From an uncultured Myxococcaceae bacterium (GTDB taxonomy: Bacteria; Myxococcota_A; Polyangia; Polyangiales; Ga0077539), in NCBI GenBank assembly GCA_945952225.1, contig CAMFHP010000020.1:29113-93112 (forward strand): DNA of 64,000 bases. Reading direction: 5' to 3'. Both the position numbers and the translations under genes were made by a program. Of this stretch, positions 35,235 through 45,141 are shown one piece after another. The stretch's first letter is position 1, and each line of letters begins with the position of its first letter. The notes below the pieces were generated by a model. The model was not told the origin of the DNA. It ran no database searches and saw only the letters and a list, made by a program, of their open reading frames with translations.

Positions 35235-36233
35235 ATGGACATCGGCATGGTCGGACTGGGACGCATGGGCGCCAACATGGTGCGCCGCCTGTTGCGCGGA
35301 GGACACCGCGCGGTGGTGCACGACGTCTCGCCTGAGGCGATCGCGCGTAGCGTGAACGACGGGGCCGTCGGCGCAGACTCGCTCGCGGCGCTCGTCGCGT
35401 CGCTCGCTGCGCCCCGCGCGGTGTGGCTCATGGTGCCCGCGTCGCGCGTCGACGAGACGCTCGATGCGCTCGTTCCGCTGCTCTCGCCCGGCGACCTCGT
35501 GGTCGACGGCGGCAACTCGGACTACCGCGACGACATCCGACGCGCGAAGGCCCTCGGCCCCGCGGGGATCCACTATGTCGACTGCGGCACGAGCGGCGGC
35601 GTGTTCGGACTCGAACGCGGGTACTGCCTCATGATCGGCGGCGACGGGGAGGCGGTCGGCGCGCTCCGTCCCGTGTTCGAAACGCTCGCGCCTGGCGACG
35701 ACGCGCGCGGTGAGGGACCGACGCAGCAACGCGGCTTTCTGCACTGCGGTCCCGCGGGGGCGGGGCACTTCGTGAAGATGGTTCACAACGGCATCGAGTA
35801 CGGAATGATGGCCGCGTACGCCGAGGGGCTGAACATCCTGAAGCACGCGAACGCGGGGCTCGAAGCGCGCGAGGCCGACGCCGAGACCACGCCCCTCGCC
35901 CACCCCGAGCACTTTCAGTACGACCTCGACCTCGCGGCCATCACCGAGGTGTGGCGCCACGGGAGCGTGATCTCGTCGTGGCTCCTCGACCTCACGGCGC
36001 GCGCGCTCGCCGACGACCCCGCGCTCGCGCAGTTCTCGGGCCGCGTCTCCGACTCGGGCGAAGGCCGCTGGACCCTCGACGCCGCCGTCGCCGAAGGCGT
36101 GCCCGCGCCGGTGCTCGCCGCCGCCCTCTTCGGTCGCTTCAGCTCGCGCGGACGTTCGCTCTTTCAAGACAAGGTGCTCTCGGCGATGCGCTTTCAGTTC
36201 GGCGGTCACCACGAGAAGGGCGGCACGCCGTGA
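35235..36233 (+). CDS. gnd: 6-phosphogluconate dehydrogenase, short form
   Basis: A protein of 332 aa, the length of the NAD-type short 6PGDH. GLGRMG nucleotide-binding motif near the N-terminus, [18 protein letters not shown], the [23 protein letters not shown] core and [12 protein letters not shown] substrate segment are all present. It decarboxylates 6-phosphogluconate to ribulose 5-phosphate. Its stop overlaps the zwf GTG start, giving a gnd-zwf-pgl order opposite to the pathway order. Confidence 0.93.
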   Translation: MDIGMVGLGRMGANMVRRLLRGGHRAVVHDVSPEAIARSVNDGAVGADSLAALVASLAAPRAVWLMVPASRVDETLDALVPLLSPGDLVVDGGNSDYRDDIRRAKALGPAGIHYVDCGTSGGVFGLERGYCLMIGGDGEAVGALRPVFETLAPGDDARGEGPTQQRGFLHCGPAGAGHFVKMVHNGIEYGMMAAYAEGLNILKHANAGLEAREADAETTPLAHPEHFQYDLDLAAITEVWRHGSVISSWLLDLTARALADDPALAQFSGRVSDSGEGRWTLDAAVAEGVPAPVLAAALFGRFSSRGRSLFQDKVLSAMRFQFGGHHEKGGTP

Positions 36234-37609
36234 AGGGCGAACCCTCGGACGCGCTCACGTTCTTCGGCGCCACCGGCGACCTGGCGTTCAAGAAGATCTT
36301 TCCCGCGCTCTACGCGATGGCGATGCGCGACCGGCTGCGCTTTCCGGTCATCGGTGTGGCGCGCTCGCTCAACGACCGCGGCAGCCTCATCGAGCGTGCG
36401 CGAGAGAGCGTCACGCACGCGGTGAAACAGATCGACGAGACGGCGTTTCAGCGCCTCGCCGATCGGCTCAAGTTCGTGCAGGGCGACTACGACGACGAGG
36501 CCACGTACACGAAGCTCGCGGGGTGCCTCCAGGGCGCGTCGCGGCCCGCGCACTACCTCGCCATTCCGCCGAGCAGCTTCGAGGGCGTGATCGCGGGGCT
36601 CGCGAAGGCAGGCTGCACGCGCAACGCGAGGGTGATCGTCGAGAAGCCCTTCGGGCGAAACCTCACCTCGGCGCGCGCGCTCAACCGCACGATCCACGCC
36701 TCCTTCGACGAGGGAGACATCTTTCGCATCGACCATTTTCTCGGCAAGGAGTCGGTGCAGAACATCCTGATCTTCCGCTTCGCGAACAGCTTTCTCGAAC
36801 CGATCTGGAGCCGGCACTACGTCGACAGCGTGCAGATCACGATGGCCGAGTCCTTCGGCGTGCAGGGCCGCGGGCGCTTCTACGAAGAGGCCGGCGCGAT
36901 CCGCGACGTGCTGCAGAACCACCTGCTCCAGGTCGTGGGACTCGTCGCGATGGAGCCGCCGACGAACACCTACGCCGAGTCGATTCGCGACGAGCAGGTG
37001 AAGGTGTTTCGCTCGATCGCAGCGCTCTCGCCCGAGCGCGTGGTGCGCGGTCAGTTCGACGGATACCGCGACGAAGAGGGCGTCTCGAAGACCTCGGACG
37101 TCGAGACCTACGCGGCCGTCGAGCTGCGCGTCGACTCGTGGCGCTGGGAGGGCGTTCCCTTCTACATCCGCACGGGCAAATCGCTGGCGACCACGGCCAC
37201 CGAGGTGCTCGTGAAGCTCCGTCGTCCGCCGCTCACGGCCATCGCGGGCGAGCACAAGAACTACATCCGCTTTCGCGTCGGACCCGACGTGGCGATCGGG
37301 CTCGGCGCGCGCGTGAAGCGCCCCGGCGACGCGCTCCGCAGCGAGCCCACGGAGCTGCGCGCGGTACACCGTCCGAGCGTCGACGACCAGGACGCCTACG
37401 AGCGACTCCTCGGTGACGCGATGGAGGGCGAGCAGACGCTCTTCGCACGGCAGGACGCGGTCGAAGAGGCCTGGCGCATCGTCGATCCGGTGATCCAGCC
37501 CGGCGCGACGCCGCTGCACCGCTACGCCCCCGGAAGCTGGGGCCCGACGGAGGCCGACGCGCTCGTGCGCGACCACGGAGGATGGGATGCGCCCGACGAC
37601 CACGCCTGA
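36230..37609 (+). CDS. zwf: Glucose-6-phosphate 1-dehydrogenase
   Basis: A protein of 459 aa from a GTG start that overlaps the gnd stop. [11 protein letters not shown] is the NADP-binding start, [11 protein letters not shown] and RIDHFLGKE are the substrate-site motifs, and [22 protein letters not shown] is conserved. It oxidises glucose 6-phosphate to 6-phosphogluconolactone. No earlier start is in keeping with the family, and the pgl start lies within its 3' end. Confidence 0.95.
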   Translation: MKGEPSDALTFFGATGDLAFKKIFPALYAMAMRDRLRFPVIGVARSLNDRGSLIERARESVTHAVKQIDETAFQRLADRLKFVQGDYDDEATYTKLAGCLQGASRPAHYLAIPPSSFEGVIAGLAKAGCTRNARVIVEKPFGRNLTSARALNRTIHASFDEGDIFRIDHFLGKESVQNILIFRFANSFLEPIWSRHYVDSVQITMAESFGVQGRGRFYEEAGAIRDVLQNHLLQVVGLVAMEPPTNTYAESIRDEQVKVFRSIAALSPERVVRGQFDGYRDEEGVSKTSDVETYAAVELRVDSWRWEGVPFYIRTGKSLATTATEVLVKLRRPPLTAIAGEHKNYIRFRVGPDVAIGLGARVKRPGDALRSEPTELRAVHRPSVDDQDAYERLLGDAMEGEQTLFARQDAVEEAWRIVDPVIQPGATPLHRYAPGSWGPTEADALVRDHGGWDAPDDHA

Positions 37610-38357
37610 ACGGTCCGCGGGTCCGCGGCTTCGGGTGGTGGCCGACGCCGACGCGCTCCACGAGGCCGCGGCCGCGGTGTTCGTGCGATGCGCCGCGCGC
37701 GCGCAGGCCGAGGGACGCGACTTCGTGGTGGCGCTCTCGGGCGGATCGACGCCGCGCGGGTTGTACCGCCTGCTCGCCCGCGATCCGTGGCGCGCGCGCG
37801 TCGACTGGTCGCGCGTGGTGGTGTGCCAGGGCGACGAGCGCGCGGTGCCCGCAGACCACGCCGACAGCAACTTCCGCATGGCGCGCGAGGCGCTGCTCGA
37901 CCACGTGCCCGTCGCGCCCGAACGGGTGCTGCGCATCGAGACCGAACACGGCGCTTCCGAGGCCGCCGCGCGCTACGAACGCTCGCTGCGCGCGTGGTTT
38001 CGCACCTCCGAGGGTGCGCCGTCGGAGGAGCCCGGACGCGGCTTCGACCTCGTGCTCCTCGGCCTCGGCGACGATGGGCACACCGCGTCGCTCTTTCCGA
38101 ACAGCCCCACGCTCGCGAGGCGCGATGTGTGGGTCGCCGACACCGACGCGCCCACCGCAGGACCGCGTCGCATCACGCTCACGTACCCGCTCCTCGACGC
38201 CGCCGCGGCGCGGCTTCTGCTCGTGGAGGGAGCCCGCAAACGCGAGGCCCTGCGCGCGACACTCTCGGATGCGCGCGCCCCGATGCGCTGGCCCGTGCAG
38301 GGCATCGCAATGGGACGCGGAGACTTCGACGTGCTCGCCGACGCGGCCGCGTGGTGA
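37587..38357 (+). CDS. pgl: 6-phosphogluconolactonase
   Basis: A protein of 256 aa. It has [13 protein letters not shown] near residue 48, the [19 protein letters not shown] segment and [16 protein letters not shown], all signature segments of Pgl/DevB. It hydrolyses 6-phosphogluconolactone to 6-phosphogluconate. It overlaps the zwf 3' end by 23 bp, completing the oxidative pentose phosphate set. It converges with the P450-reductase gene. Confidence 0.93.
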   Translation: MRPTTTPERSAGPRLRVVADADALHEAAAAVFVRCAARAQAEGRDFVVALSGGSTPRGLYRLLARDPWRARVDWSRVVVCQGDERAVPADHADSNFRMAREALLDHVPVAPERVLRIETEHGASEAAARYERSLRAWFRTSEGAPSEEPGRGFDLVLLGLGDDGHTASLFPNSPTLARRDVWVADTDAPTAGPRRITLTYPLLDAAAARLLLVEGARKREALRATLSDARAPMRWPVQGIAMGRGDFDVLADAAAW

Positions 38358-38390
38358 TGCCACCTCACGGGCCGCGCGGGAGTCCTTCGT

Positions 38391-41300
38391 TCAACTGAAC
38401 ACGTCGGCGACGAAGCGTCCTTCGCGCTCCAGCGTGGCGAGCGTGTCGGCGCCGAGCACCGTCGCGAGGGCCGCTCGCACCGCGGGCGCCACCTTCGCGC
38501 CATCGCCGCAGAGGAACACCGTGGCCCCCGCGGCCACCGTCGCGCGGACCGCGTCGGCCTCGGCGACGAGGCGGTGCTGCACGAACACCTGGTCGTTCAC
38601 CGGCGCGCGGCAGTACGTGGCGCGGAGCGAGACGATGCCGTCGGACTCCCAGCGCGCGAGCTCGTCGCGGTAGAGCAGGTCGACGGCTGGATCGTCGCAC
38701 CCGAAGTACAGCAGCGAGGGCGCCACCGAGACGCCCGCCGCACGCTGCGCCGCACGGTCCTGCAAGAAGCCGCGGAAGGGCGCGATGCCGCTCCCCGCGC
38801 CGATCATCACCATGGGCACGGCGGCGTCGGGCACACGGAAGGGCGTGTTGGGCGAGCGCAGGGCCACGCGCACCGTCGCGCCGACCGCGAGCTTCGCGAG
38901 GTGCGTCGAGGCCACGCCGTGATGGCGTCCGAAGCCGCTCCACGCGGGCGCATCGAGCACGGAGACCGTGAGCGCCGCGCGCCGCGCATCGACCGCGGGC
39001 GACGACGCGATGGAGTAGAGCCGCGCGCGCATCGGAGGCAGCATTTCGAGGAACGCGCCGAAGGTCAGCGGGCACGCCGGCGTCTCGTCGAGCAGGTCGA
39101 GGAGCGAGCGACGGGGCTGGAGCACGAGGGTGCCGTGATCCTTCGCGAGGGCGTCGAGGTGCGCGCGTTCCGGCGGGCAACGGGTCATCGCGGCGAGGGC
39201 CTCGACCTGCCTGCGCGTGGCGGGCTGCGCGAGCTCGACCCACGACGTGAGCAGCGCGCGCGCCGTGATCGTACGACCGACGGGAAGCACCGCCGCCGAA
39301 GGCCGTTCGGTGGAGAGCCGCACGAGCGCGGACCCGTCGAGCGCGAAGCGTCGCAGCGCGCGGTCGACGAGCGCGGCGGGGTTGTCGGGCATCACCGCGA
39401 GGTAGTCGCCGCACTGCCACGCGAGGCCGACGGGGAGCTCGATTTCGAGGTGGCGCTTCGAGCGCGCGAAGGGCGCGGCCATGTCGACGAGCTCGCGGTT
39501 CTCGACCACCGTCGCGCGGAGGAATCCCTCGGCGTCGGCGCGCGAGACGTCGTCGCCCGCGAGCACCTCGACGTCGTAGAGCGGACGCGTCGCGAGGGCC
39601 GTGGCGGTGACCTGAAACGCGGCGTCGGCGGCGGTCCAGAGCGTCGGGTACCAGGCTTCGAAGTCGCCGAAGAAATCGCCGCGCGCATCGGCCTCTCCGC
39701 GCGCGAGCATCCGCGTCGCACCGGCCCGCGCGAGGGCCTCGTCGACCCTCGTGGGAACGGCCTGGAAGGTCGTCGCCCAGTCGCGGTGTCCGCAGCCGAA
39801 GACCGCGAAGCGGAGGCCCGCGAGGGCGCCGGGCGCGAGCGTGTCGAGCCACGCGCAGAAGCGCGCTGCGTTGTCGGGCGGATGGCCGTTGTACGAGGCC
39901 GTCACCACCACGAGGGCGCCCTGCGCGGGCGGGGCGTCGACGGCGGCGTCCATGGGGGCGAGGGTCACGCGCCAGCCGCGGGCGGTCGCGTCGTCGGCGA
40001 TGCGTCGCGCGAAGGCCTCGCTCGACCCGGTGTTCGAACCGTAGAGCACCGTGAGGGGCGTCTGATGGGTGGCCGCGGCGCTCGGGGCCTTCACCGCGGC
40101 GACGGGCGCGGAAGGGGTCACGGCGCGCGACGGCGCGCGGGTCGCGGGCTTCGCGCGCGGCGACACGCGGAGGGTGTAGCCGTCGGGCTTGAGCGTGAGG
40201 GTCTCCTTCACGACGAGGCGGTAGTCCGCGGGCGCGTGGAGTTCGAAGCGCTGGAGGAGCATCGCGAGCACGAGCGTCGCCTCCTGCATCGCGAAGGGGC
40301 GGCCGATGCACGCGCGCATGCCGTTGCCGAAGGGCTTCCACGCGTGCACGGGGATGGCGTCGCGGCGCTCGGGGGCGAAGCGCTCGGGCCGGAACGCTTC
40401 CACGTCGTCGCCCCAGACCCGCCGGTCGCGGTGCAGTGACGGGATGAGCACCATGAGGTCGTCGCCCGGTTCGAGCGCGAGGCCGTTGGCGAGGCGTGTG
40501 GGCGCGACGGGCGTGACGCCGAACGCGGGCGCCGTGGGCCAGAGCCGCAGCGTCTCGCGGAGCACCTGATCGACGTAGGTGAGCCGCGCGATGTGCTCGT
40601 GGCGCGGGGTGTCGTCACCGAGCACGCGGTCGACCTCGCGGCGCGCCTCGGCGAGCGCCTCGGGGTGCCGCAGCAGTTCGTAGAGCGCGAAGGAGAGGAG
40701 CCCGCTCGTGGTCTCGTGGCCCGCGATGAGAAAGGTCACGATCTGGTTGCGGATGTTCTCGTCGTCGAGGGCCTCGCCGGTGACGGGATCACGACCCGCG
40801 AGCATGCGTCCGAGGAGGTCGCGCGCATCGGTGTCGCCCGCGCGTCGGCGCTGCGCGATGAGCGTGTCGACCATGCCGTTCATCGACGCGATGTCGGCGT
40901 CGAACTTCCGCTGCGCGGCGCGGTCGAGCTTCGTCTGGATCGGGAGCTGGAGCACGCGGTTCCCCGCCTCGGCGAGGGCGCCCACCATGGCCTCGATGAA
41001 GGGGTGCAGCTCGTTCTGGTAGAAGCTGTTGAAGCGGTAGCCGAAGCCGCAGAGCGCGATGGTGTCGAGGGTGAGCTGGGTCATCTCGGCGGCCACGTCG
41101 TGCGAGGCGTCGGGCCCGAGGCGCGCCCACTTCGTCACGAGCTGCTCGGCGATGTCGAGCATCGGGTCGAAGCTGTCGCGCATGGCCTGCGGACCGAACG
41201 CGGGCATCAACACCCGGTGCGCGCGGGCCCAGCGCGGGTCGTCGTTGTCGGCGGTGAACAGCCCCGCGCCGCCGATGGCGCGCAGGTGCAGCAGCGGGCC

Positions 41301-41531
41301 GTGGATGTTCTTGCAGAAGCGCGTCTCGTCGCAGAGCTCGTCGACGAACGCGTGACCGCTCACCAGCAGAAAATCGCGCGTCGGAAAGCGCAGCCGGAAC
41401 AGCGGCCCGAAGCGCTCGGCCAGCCGCATCATGCTCTGCAGCGGCCGCTCGGGGTCGATGTGCCGAACGTGTCCCAGCACCGGCAGCCCCACGGGCTCCG
41501 GCACGCCCTCGAATCGTCTCGCGTGGCTCAT
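38391..41531 (-). CDS. P450-NADPH reductase fusion (BM3/CYP102-like)
   Basis: A protein of 1046 aa, essentially the length of B. megaterium P450 BM3 (1049). The heme domain has AGHETTS (270-276, oxygen activation), ETLR (326-329) and FGNGMRACIG with heme Cys408. A linker leads to a flavodoxin-like domain (LYGSNTGSSEAFA at about 493), then the FAD/NADPH domain (RLYSIASSP and GAGSGIAPFRGFLQDR). Such self-sufficient enzymes hydroxylate fatty acids using NADPH. A TetR gene lies directly upstream on the same strand, as with Bm3R1 in B. megaterium. A palindrome sits 2 bp before the start codon. Confidence 0.93.
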   Translation of the reverse strand: MSHARRFEGVPEPVGLPVLGHVRHIDPERPLQSMMRLAERFGPLFRLRFPTRDFLLVSGHAFVDELCDETRFCKNIHGPLLHLRAIGGAGLFTADNDDPRWARAHRVLMPAFGPQAMRDSFDPMLDIAEQLVTKWARLGPDASHDVAAEMTQLTLDTIALCGFGYRFNSFYQNELHPFIEAMVGALAEAGNRVLQLPIQTKLDRAAQRKFDADIASMNGMVDTLIAQRRRAGDTDARDLLGRMLAGRDPVTGEALDDENIRNQIVTFLIAGHETTSGLLSFALYELLRHPEALAEARREVDRVLGDDTPRHEHIARLTYVDQVLRETLRLWPTAPAFGVTPVAPTRLANGLALEPGDDLMVLIPSLHRDRRVWGDDVEAFRPERFAPERRDAIPVHAWKPFGNGMRACIGRPFAMQEATLVLAMLLQRFELHAPADYRLVVKETLTLKPDGYTLRVSPRAKPATRAPSRAVTPSAPVAAVKAPSAAATHQTPLTVLYGSNTGSSEAFARRIADDATARGWRVTLAPMDAAVDAPPAQGALVVVTASYNGHPPDNAARFCAWLDTLAPGALAGLRFAVFGCGHRDWATTFQAVPTRVDEALARAGATRMLARGEADARGDFFGDFEAWYPTLWTAADAAFQVTATALATRPLYDVEVLAGDDVSRADAEGFLRATVVENRELVDMAAPFARSKRHLEIELPVGLAWQCGDYLAVMPDNPAALVDRALRRFALDGSALVRLSTERPSAAVLPVGRTITARALLTSWVELAQPATRRQVEALAAMTRCPPERAHLDALAKDHGTLVLQPRRSLLDLLDETPACPLTFGAFLEMLPPMRARLYSIASSPAVDARRAALTVSVLDAPAWSGFGRHHGVASTHLAKLAVGATVRVALRSPNTPFRVPDAAVPMVMIGAGSGIAPFRGFLQDRAAQRAAGVSVAPSLLYFGCDDPAVDLLYRDELARWESDGIVSLRATYCRAPVNDQVFVQHRLVAEADAVRATVAAGATVFLCGDGAKVAPAVRAALATVLGADTLATLEREGRFVADVFS

Positions 41532-41533
41532 GG

Positions 41534-41549
41534 CTTATGAGTTCATAAG
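41534..41549. promoter_or_regulatory. Palindromic operator candidate
   Basis: CTTATGA and TCATAAG form a perfect 7-bp inverted repeat with a 2-bp spacer, lying 2-18 bp upstream of the P450 ATG (minus strand). It is AT-rich inside very GC-rich DNA, so it stands out. Position next to a TetR gene suggests an operator; a bound repressor would block initiation or translation. Confidence 0.6.
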
Positions 41550-41600
41550 TCGATGATCGCGAGAGGTCAAGGCGCGTCGACGGCGGTGCGTCGACGTCGG

Positions 41601-42245
41601 TCAGCGCGCGGTGTCGGGGGTCGCGGCGGGGCCTTCGAGGGATGCGCCCCGCAGCACAAAATCGCAGACGAAGCGGGCCTGGCGGTCGACGACCTTCGGA
41701 TCGGCCACGTCGAGCTTGAACGCGCGCTTCGCGACGGCGGGCTGCGCGAAGAGCTCGGTCGCCGCGCCGACGATGAAGAAGTAGAGGAGCCGCGGGTCGA
41801 GGGGCGCGAGCACGCCGGCCTTCACCGCGCGGTCGAGGCGGGCTTCGAGAAAGGCCACGAAGTGGAGCGTCCAGCGGCCGGCCACCTCGCGGGCGAGCTC
41901 ACCGTCGGCTTCGAGGCGCAGCATGCGCGAGAGCGTCGGGTGCCTGCCCGTGAACACCACGAACTCGTAGAGGAGCGCGCGGAGCCGTTCGTGTTCGGGC
42001 AGGTCGGCGCTGCGCGTCTCCACCGCGTCGAGCGCGGTCTGGAGGGCCGTGAAGCGCGCGTCGACGACGGCCTGCCAGAGGCCCTTCTTCGTGCCGAAAT
42101 GGTGGTTCACGAGGGGCTGCGTCACGCCCGCGACCCGCGCGATCTCACCGACGCTCGCGCCCGCGAAGCCCACCTGCGCGAAGATCTCCGCCGCGGCCTC
42201 GATGAGCCGCTCGCGCCCCTCGTGGGGCTCCTGCCTGCGTGCCAT
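41601..42245 (-). CDS. TetR-family transcriptional regulator
   Basis: A protein of 214 aa. The N-terminal TetR helix-turn-helix is clear (SVGEIARVAGVTQPLVNHHFGTKKGLW), followed by a ligand-binding all-helical domain. The Met before ARRQEP is chosen; upstream sequence is not domain-like. It is transcribed toward the P450-reductase gene 69 bp downstream, with a palindrome between them. By analogy with Bm3R1 it may be a fatty-acid-responsive repressor of the P450, but the ligand cannot be read from sequence. Confidence 0.88.
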   Translation of the reverse strand: MARRQEPHEGRERLIEAAAEIFAQVGFAGASVGEIARVAGVTQPLVNHHFGTKKGLWQAVVDARFTALQTALDAVETRSADLPEHERLRALLYEFVVFTGRHPTLSRMLRLEADGELAREVAGRWTLHFVAFLEARLDRAVKAGVLAPLDPRLLYFFIVGAATELFAQPAVAKRAFKLDVADPKVVDRQARFVCDFVLRGASLEGPAATPDTAR

Positions 42246-42409
42246 AGGGCCGCGGGTGTACCGCCGAACGCGCGCCCCGTGGAACGGCCGTGCGAGGCCC
42301 CGCGGAGGTGCCACGGCCGCGACGCACCCGCATCACCGATCATTCGTGCGCCGTGGGCGATGACAAACGCAGGCCCGAAGCGATAGGCTCCGAGCCCTCG
42401 ACGCGCACG

Positions 42410-42772
42410 ATGGCCCTCACGCTCCACGCCGAATACCTGCTCGGATACCTCGCCGGTGCGAAGAACCTCGCGCCGCGCGACGTGGCGCCCTTCGCCAACC
42501 TCGACGCGCACGACCCTTCGACGCAGGCCCGCGCGCTGATGAAGTCTCTCGCGCTGGGACTCTCCGACGGACGCAAGGGCGCCCCCGTGCGCGACGCCAC
42601 CGAGCTCCGCGCGTGCGTGCTCGCGATGATCGGCCCGCAGACGGGACCGCGCCGCGCCGCCGAGAACGCGCTCACGACGGGCGAGTACGTCTCCGCGGTC
42701 GTGGGCGAGCGGGCCTCGGAGACCGAGCTCCGGGTCGAGGCCGACTTCGATCCGCCCGCCGAGACGGGCTGA
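42410..42772 (+). CDS. Small protein of unknown function
   Basis: A protein of 120 aa, soluble, with no recognised domain. It starts MALTLHAEYLLGYLAGAKNL and has an acidic C-terminus. The frame is open further upstream (to 42290), and the Met at 42410 is a choice of convenience with no clear Shine-Dalgarno. It lies between the TetR gene and the converging envelope operon. Confidence 0.5.
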   Translation: MALTLHAEYLLGYLAGAKNLAPRDVAPFANLDAHDPSTQARALMKSLALGLSDGRKGAPVRDATELRACVLAMIGPQTGPRRAAENALTTGEYVSAVVGERASETELRVEADFDPPAETG

Positions 42773-42778
42773 GCGCGG

Positions 42779-43420
42779 TCACCACCCGCGCTGCGCGAGG
42801 TCGCAATCCCAGAGCGTGAGGTCGGTGTGATCTCTCCGCGGCGCCTCCACGGCGTCTTCGAAGGTCACCCACGGCAGCATGCGCCAGCCCGCGCCGGTGA
42901 GCACCAGCCCCTCGATCCACGCGCCCCAGCGACCGTCGCCCTCGTCGCCCACGATCAGCAGCCGCTCGACGTAGAGCGTGCGCTGTTGAAAGCCCTCGGC
43001 GCCGCCCTCGGGCGCCACGTGAACGCCCCGCGCGCACCACCCCACGATGCGGTCGTTGCGGTGAAGCCCGAGGAGCGTCCACCGTCGCTCGCGCGTCGAG
43101 GGCGTGATCCCCGGCACGCTGCGCTCGATGCGCGCGCGGCCCGCGTCGTTGAAGAGTTCGGCGACCTCGTTCGGTCGCAGTCGCATCGCGCGCATGCCCG
43201 CGGCGCCGCGCGTCGAGAGCGCTTCGAACACCCGCGGAACGCCCTCGGCGATGCGCGCGCGCGCCCATCCGTTGGTCATCGCCTCGTCGGGTACGTCGAG
43301 CGTGGGAATGCTCCGCGTGGCGCTCCCCGCGCACCCGACGACGAGGGCGCAGAAGGCGACGAGGGACGCGAGCGCGACGGGGCGCAGGGCCGTGCGGGCG
43401 CGCTCAGCGCGGGGAGTCAT
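42779..43420 (-). CDS. Putative lipoprotein of unknown function
   Basis: A protein of 213 aa. The signal peptide ends LVVGCAG (Cys about 30). The mature domain is mixed alpha/beta with a WTLLGLHRNDRIVGWCARGVHV segment and conserved Trp residues. No family is recognised. The ATG overlaps the stop of the gene before it (ATGA), and it is the last gene of a four-gene minus-strand envelope set. Confidence 0.65.
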   Translation of the reverse strand: MTPRAERARTALRPVALASLVAFCALVVGCAGSATRSIPTLDVPDEAMTNGWARARIAEGVPRVFEALSTRGAAGMRAMRLRPNEVAELFNDAGRARIERSVPGITPSTRERRWTLLGLHRNDRIVGWCARGVHVAPEGGAEGFQQRTLYVERLLIVGDEGDGRWGAWIEGLVLTGAGWRMLPWVTFEDAVEAPRRDHTDLTLWDCDLAQRGW

Positions 43421-45141
43421 GGGGCGCTTCCGTTCTCATGGCGGGTCGAGCGCGTGAGAAGCGCGTCGACCTCGGCGGCATTCACGGGATCACTCCGAAG
43501 CTCCACCTGGAGCCGCTCGGCCGAGGCCCCGCAGCGCACCACCACGGCGCTCCCCTCGCCCGTCGCAGACTGCACGCGATCGCCGCGCTCGTCGCGCAGC
43601 GTGAGCGAGAGCCACGGCAGCCCGCGCCCCGCCGACGCCGTGTAGCGCACGCACTCGCCCGCCGCGCGCGACACCTCGCGCGTGCGTCGCGCCCCGGCCC
43701 CCACGCGCAGCTTCTCGGGCGCTCCCTCGACGCGCCATCGTCCCGGCGCGCGCGTCCACGCGTCGGCCATCGCGTCGGAGACCGCCACCCGATCGACGCC
43801 CTCGGCCCACGCGGGCACCGCCGACGCCTGCAACGTGCGCAGCATCACGGACCCGGTGCCCGACTGCGCCGCGATGGCCACGCGGAGCTCCTCGGCGCTC
43901 GTGGGACACACCACCGAGACCGTCGCCGCGCCCTGCCTGCGACCGCGCGCGAGGAGGTCACCGCGCGCGTCGAACACCTCGACGGAGACGCCCGACACCC
44001 CGCGCCCCGCGATGGCCGCGATGGCCGTGCACTTCGAAGCCTCGGCCCGCACGGTGATCTCCCGGCTCTCGCCCGCGCCGAGCGACTGCACCGCGCCGTT
44101 GCCCTGCGCGTCGCGGGTGGGCGTGTAGCCGAGGGCTGCGAGGTCGCGCGTCACCGCGGGCACGACGTCTTCGAGGGCCATCGCCTGCGCGCCCCACGCG
44201 ACGCGCTCCCCGAGCCAGAGCGCGTTCGATCCGCCGAGCGCCGCCGCGTCCGCCGCGAACGACTGGAGCACCGCCATGCCGTCGCCGCCGCGGGCGCGCA
44301 CCTCGACGGCGTAGGTTCCCGGTGCGGGCGGGCAGAGCTGAAGGGTCGCGTCGACGGAGGGACGCTCGTCGCGGGCCGCGAGCTCGCCCTGCGGATCGTA
44401 GAGGCGAAGGTCGACGTCGCGGAGGTTTCCACCCGCCACCGCGGCCACGGTGTAGCAACGGTCGGGCGTCACGATGAGCGGCACGCGCACGGCACCCGCC
44501 GCGGGAAAATCCGTGCGGGTGGGCTCGCCCACGGGGAGAAACCCGCGACGCGCGATGCCGTCACGGAGCTCGTTGAGCCGACGCTCCACCTCGCTGCGCG
44601 CACCGCCCTCGCCCGCCGCAACGCCAGGGTGTCCGCCGAGCACGCGCGCCACCGTCGCGAGGCCCGCGCGGTCGGTGAGCAGCGCCGCGAGCACGTACGC
44701 GCCGCTGCCCTCGTACGCGTCAAGCACGTGGTACACGCGGCGCGGCGACGAGGCGCAGAGCTGCACGGTCGGGTGCGCGTCGGTCTCCAGGTCTTCGACG
44801 AGGAGGTCGCCGGTGGGGTCGAAGAGGTGCGCGTCGAGGTCGCGGATGCCGCCGGTGCCCAGCGCCACGAGGGACACGCACGTGTTCGCGGGCACCTCGT
44901 ACGCGGTGGTGACCGAGGCCGCGTGCGTGATGAACCCGCTCGCGACGAGGCCCTGGAGGCGCGCGTTCGGGAGGTTGCGTTCGAACTCGCGGAGTCGCGT
45001 GACGAGGGCCGCCGCGGGCGCGTCGGCGTCGGCGCTCGCACCGCTGCTCGTCGCGGGGAGCGGGCACACCGCAGGCGGGGCCGCGGGGCGCTGGCAGGCC
45101 GCGACGGTGAGCGCGAGCGCGGGAGCGAGGAGGCGCTTCAT
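43417..45141 (-). CDS. Lipoprotein with repeated PPC-like domains
   Basis: A protein of 574 aa. Signal peptide with lipobox AACQ (Cys about 16). At least three ~110-residue domains follow the pattern C-x-x-V/A-G-x-G-G-x-x-DLD-x-x-L-x-D-P-x-G-x-L, then an Asp-rich turn, then a late C-x-x-P/S and a Gly-Tyr/Val strand (for example GTGGIRDLDAHLFDPTGDLL). This resembles bacterial pre-peptidase C-terminal (PPC) domains. The preceding gene carries similar domains, and the ATG overlaps its stop. Role unknown. Confidence 0.68.
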   Translation of the reverse strand: MKRLLAPALALTVAACQRPAAPPAVCPLPATSSGASADADAPAAALVTRLREFERNLPNARLQGLVASGFITHAASVTTAYEVPANTCVSLVALGTGGIRDLDAHLFDPTGDLLVEDLETDAHPTVQLCASSPRRVYHVLDAYEGSGAYVLAALLTDRAGLATVARVLGGHPGVAAGEGGARSEVERRLNELRDGIARRGFLPVGEPTRTDFPAAGAVRVPLIVTPDRCYTVAAVAGGNLRDVDLRLYDPQGELAARDERPSVDATLQLCPPAPGTYAVEVRARGGDGMAVLQSFAADAAALGGSNALWLGERVAWGAQAMALEDVVPAVTRDLAALGYTPTRDAQGNGAVQSLGAGESREITVRAEASKCTAIAAIAGRGVSGVSVEVFDARGDLLARGRRQGAATVSVVCPTSAEELRVAIAAQSGTGSVMLRTLQASAVPAWAEGVDRVAVSDAMADAWTRAPGRWRVEGAPEKLRVGAGARRTREVSRAAGECVRYTASAGRGLPWLSLTLRDERGDRVQSATGEGSAVVVRCGASAERLQVELRSDPVNAAEVDALLTRSTRHENGSAP

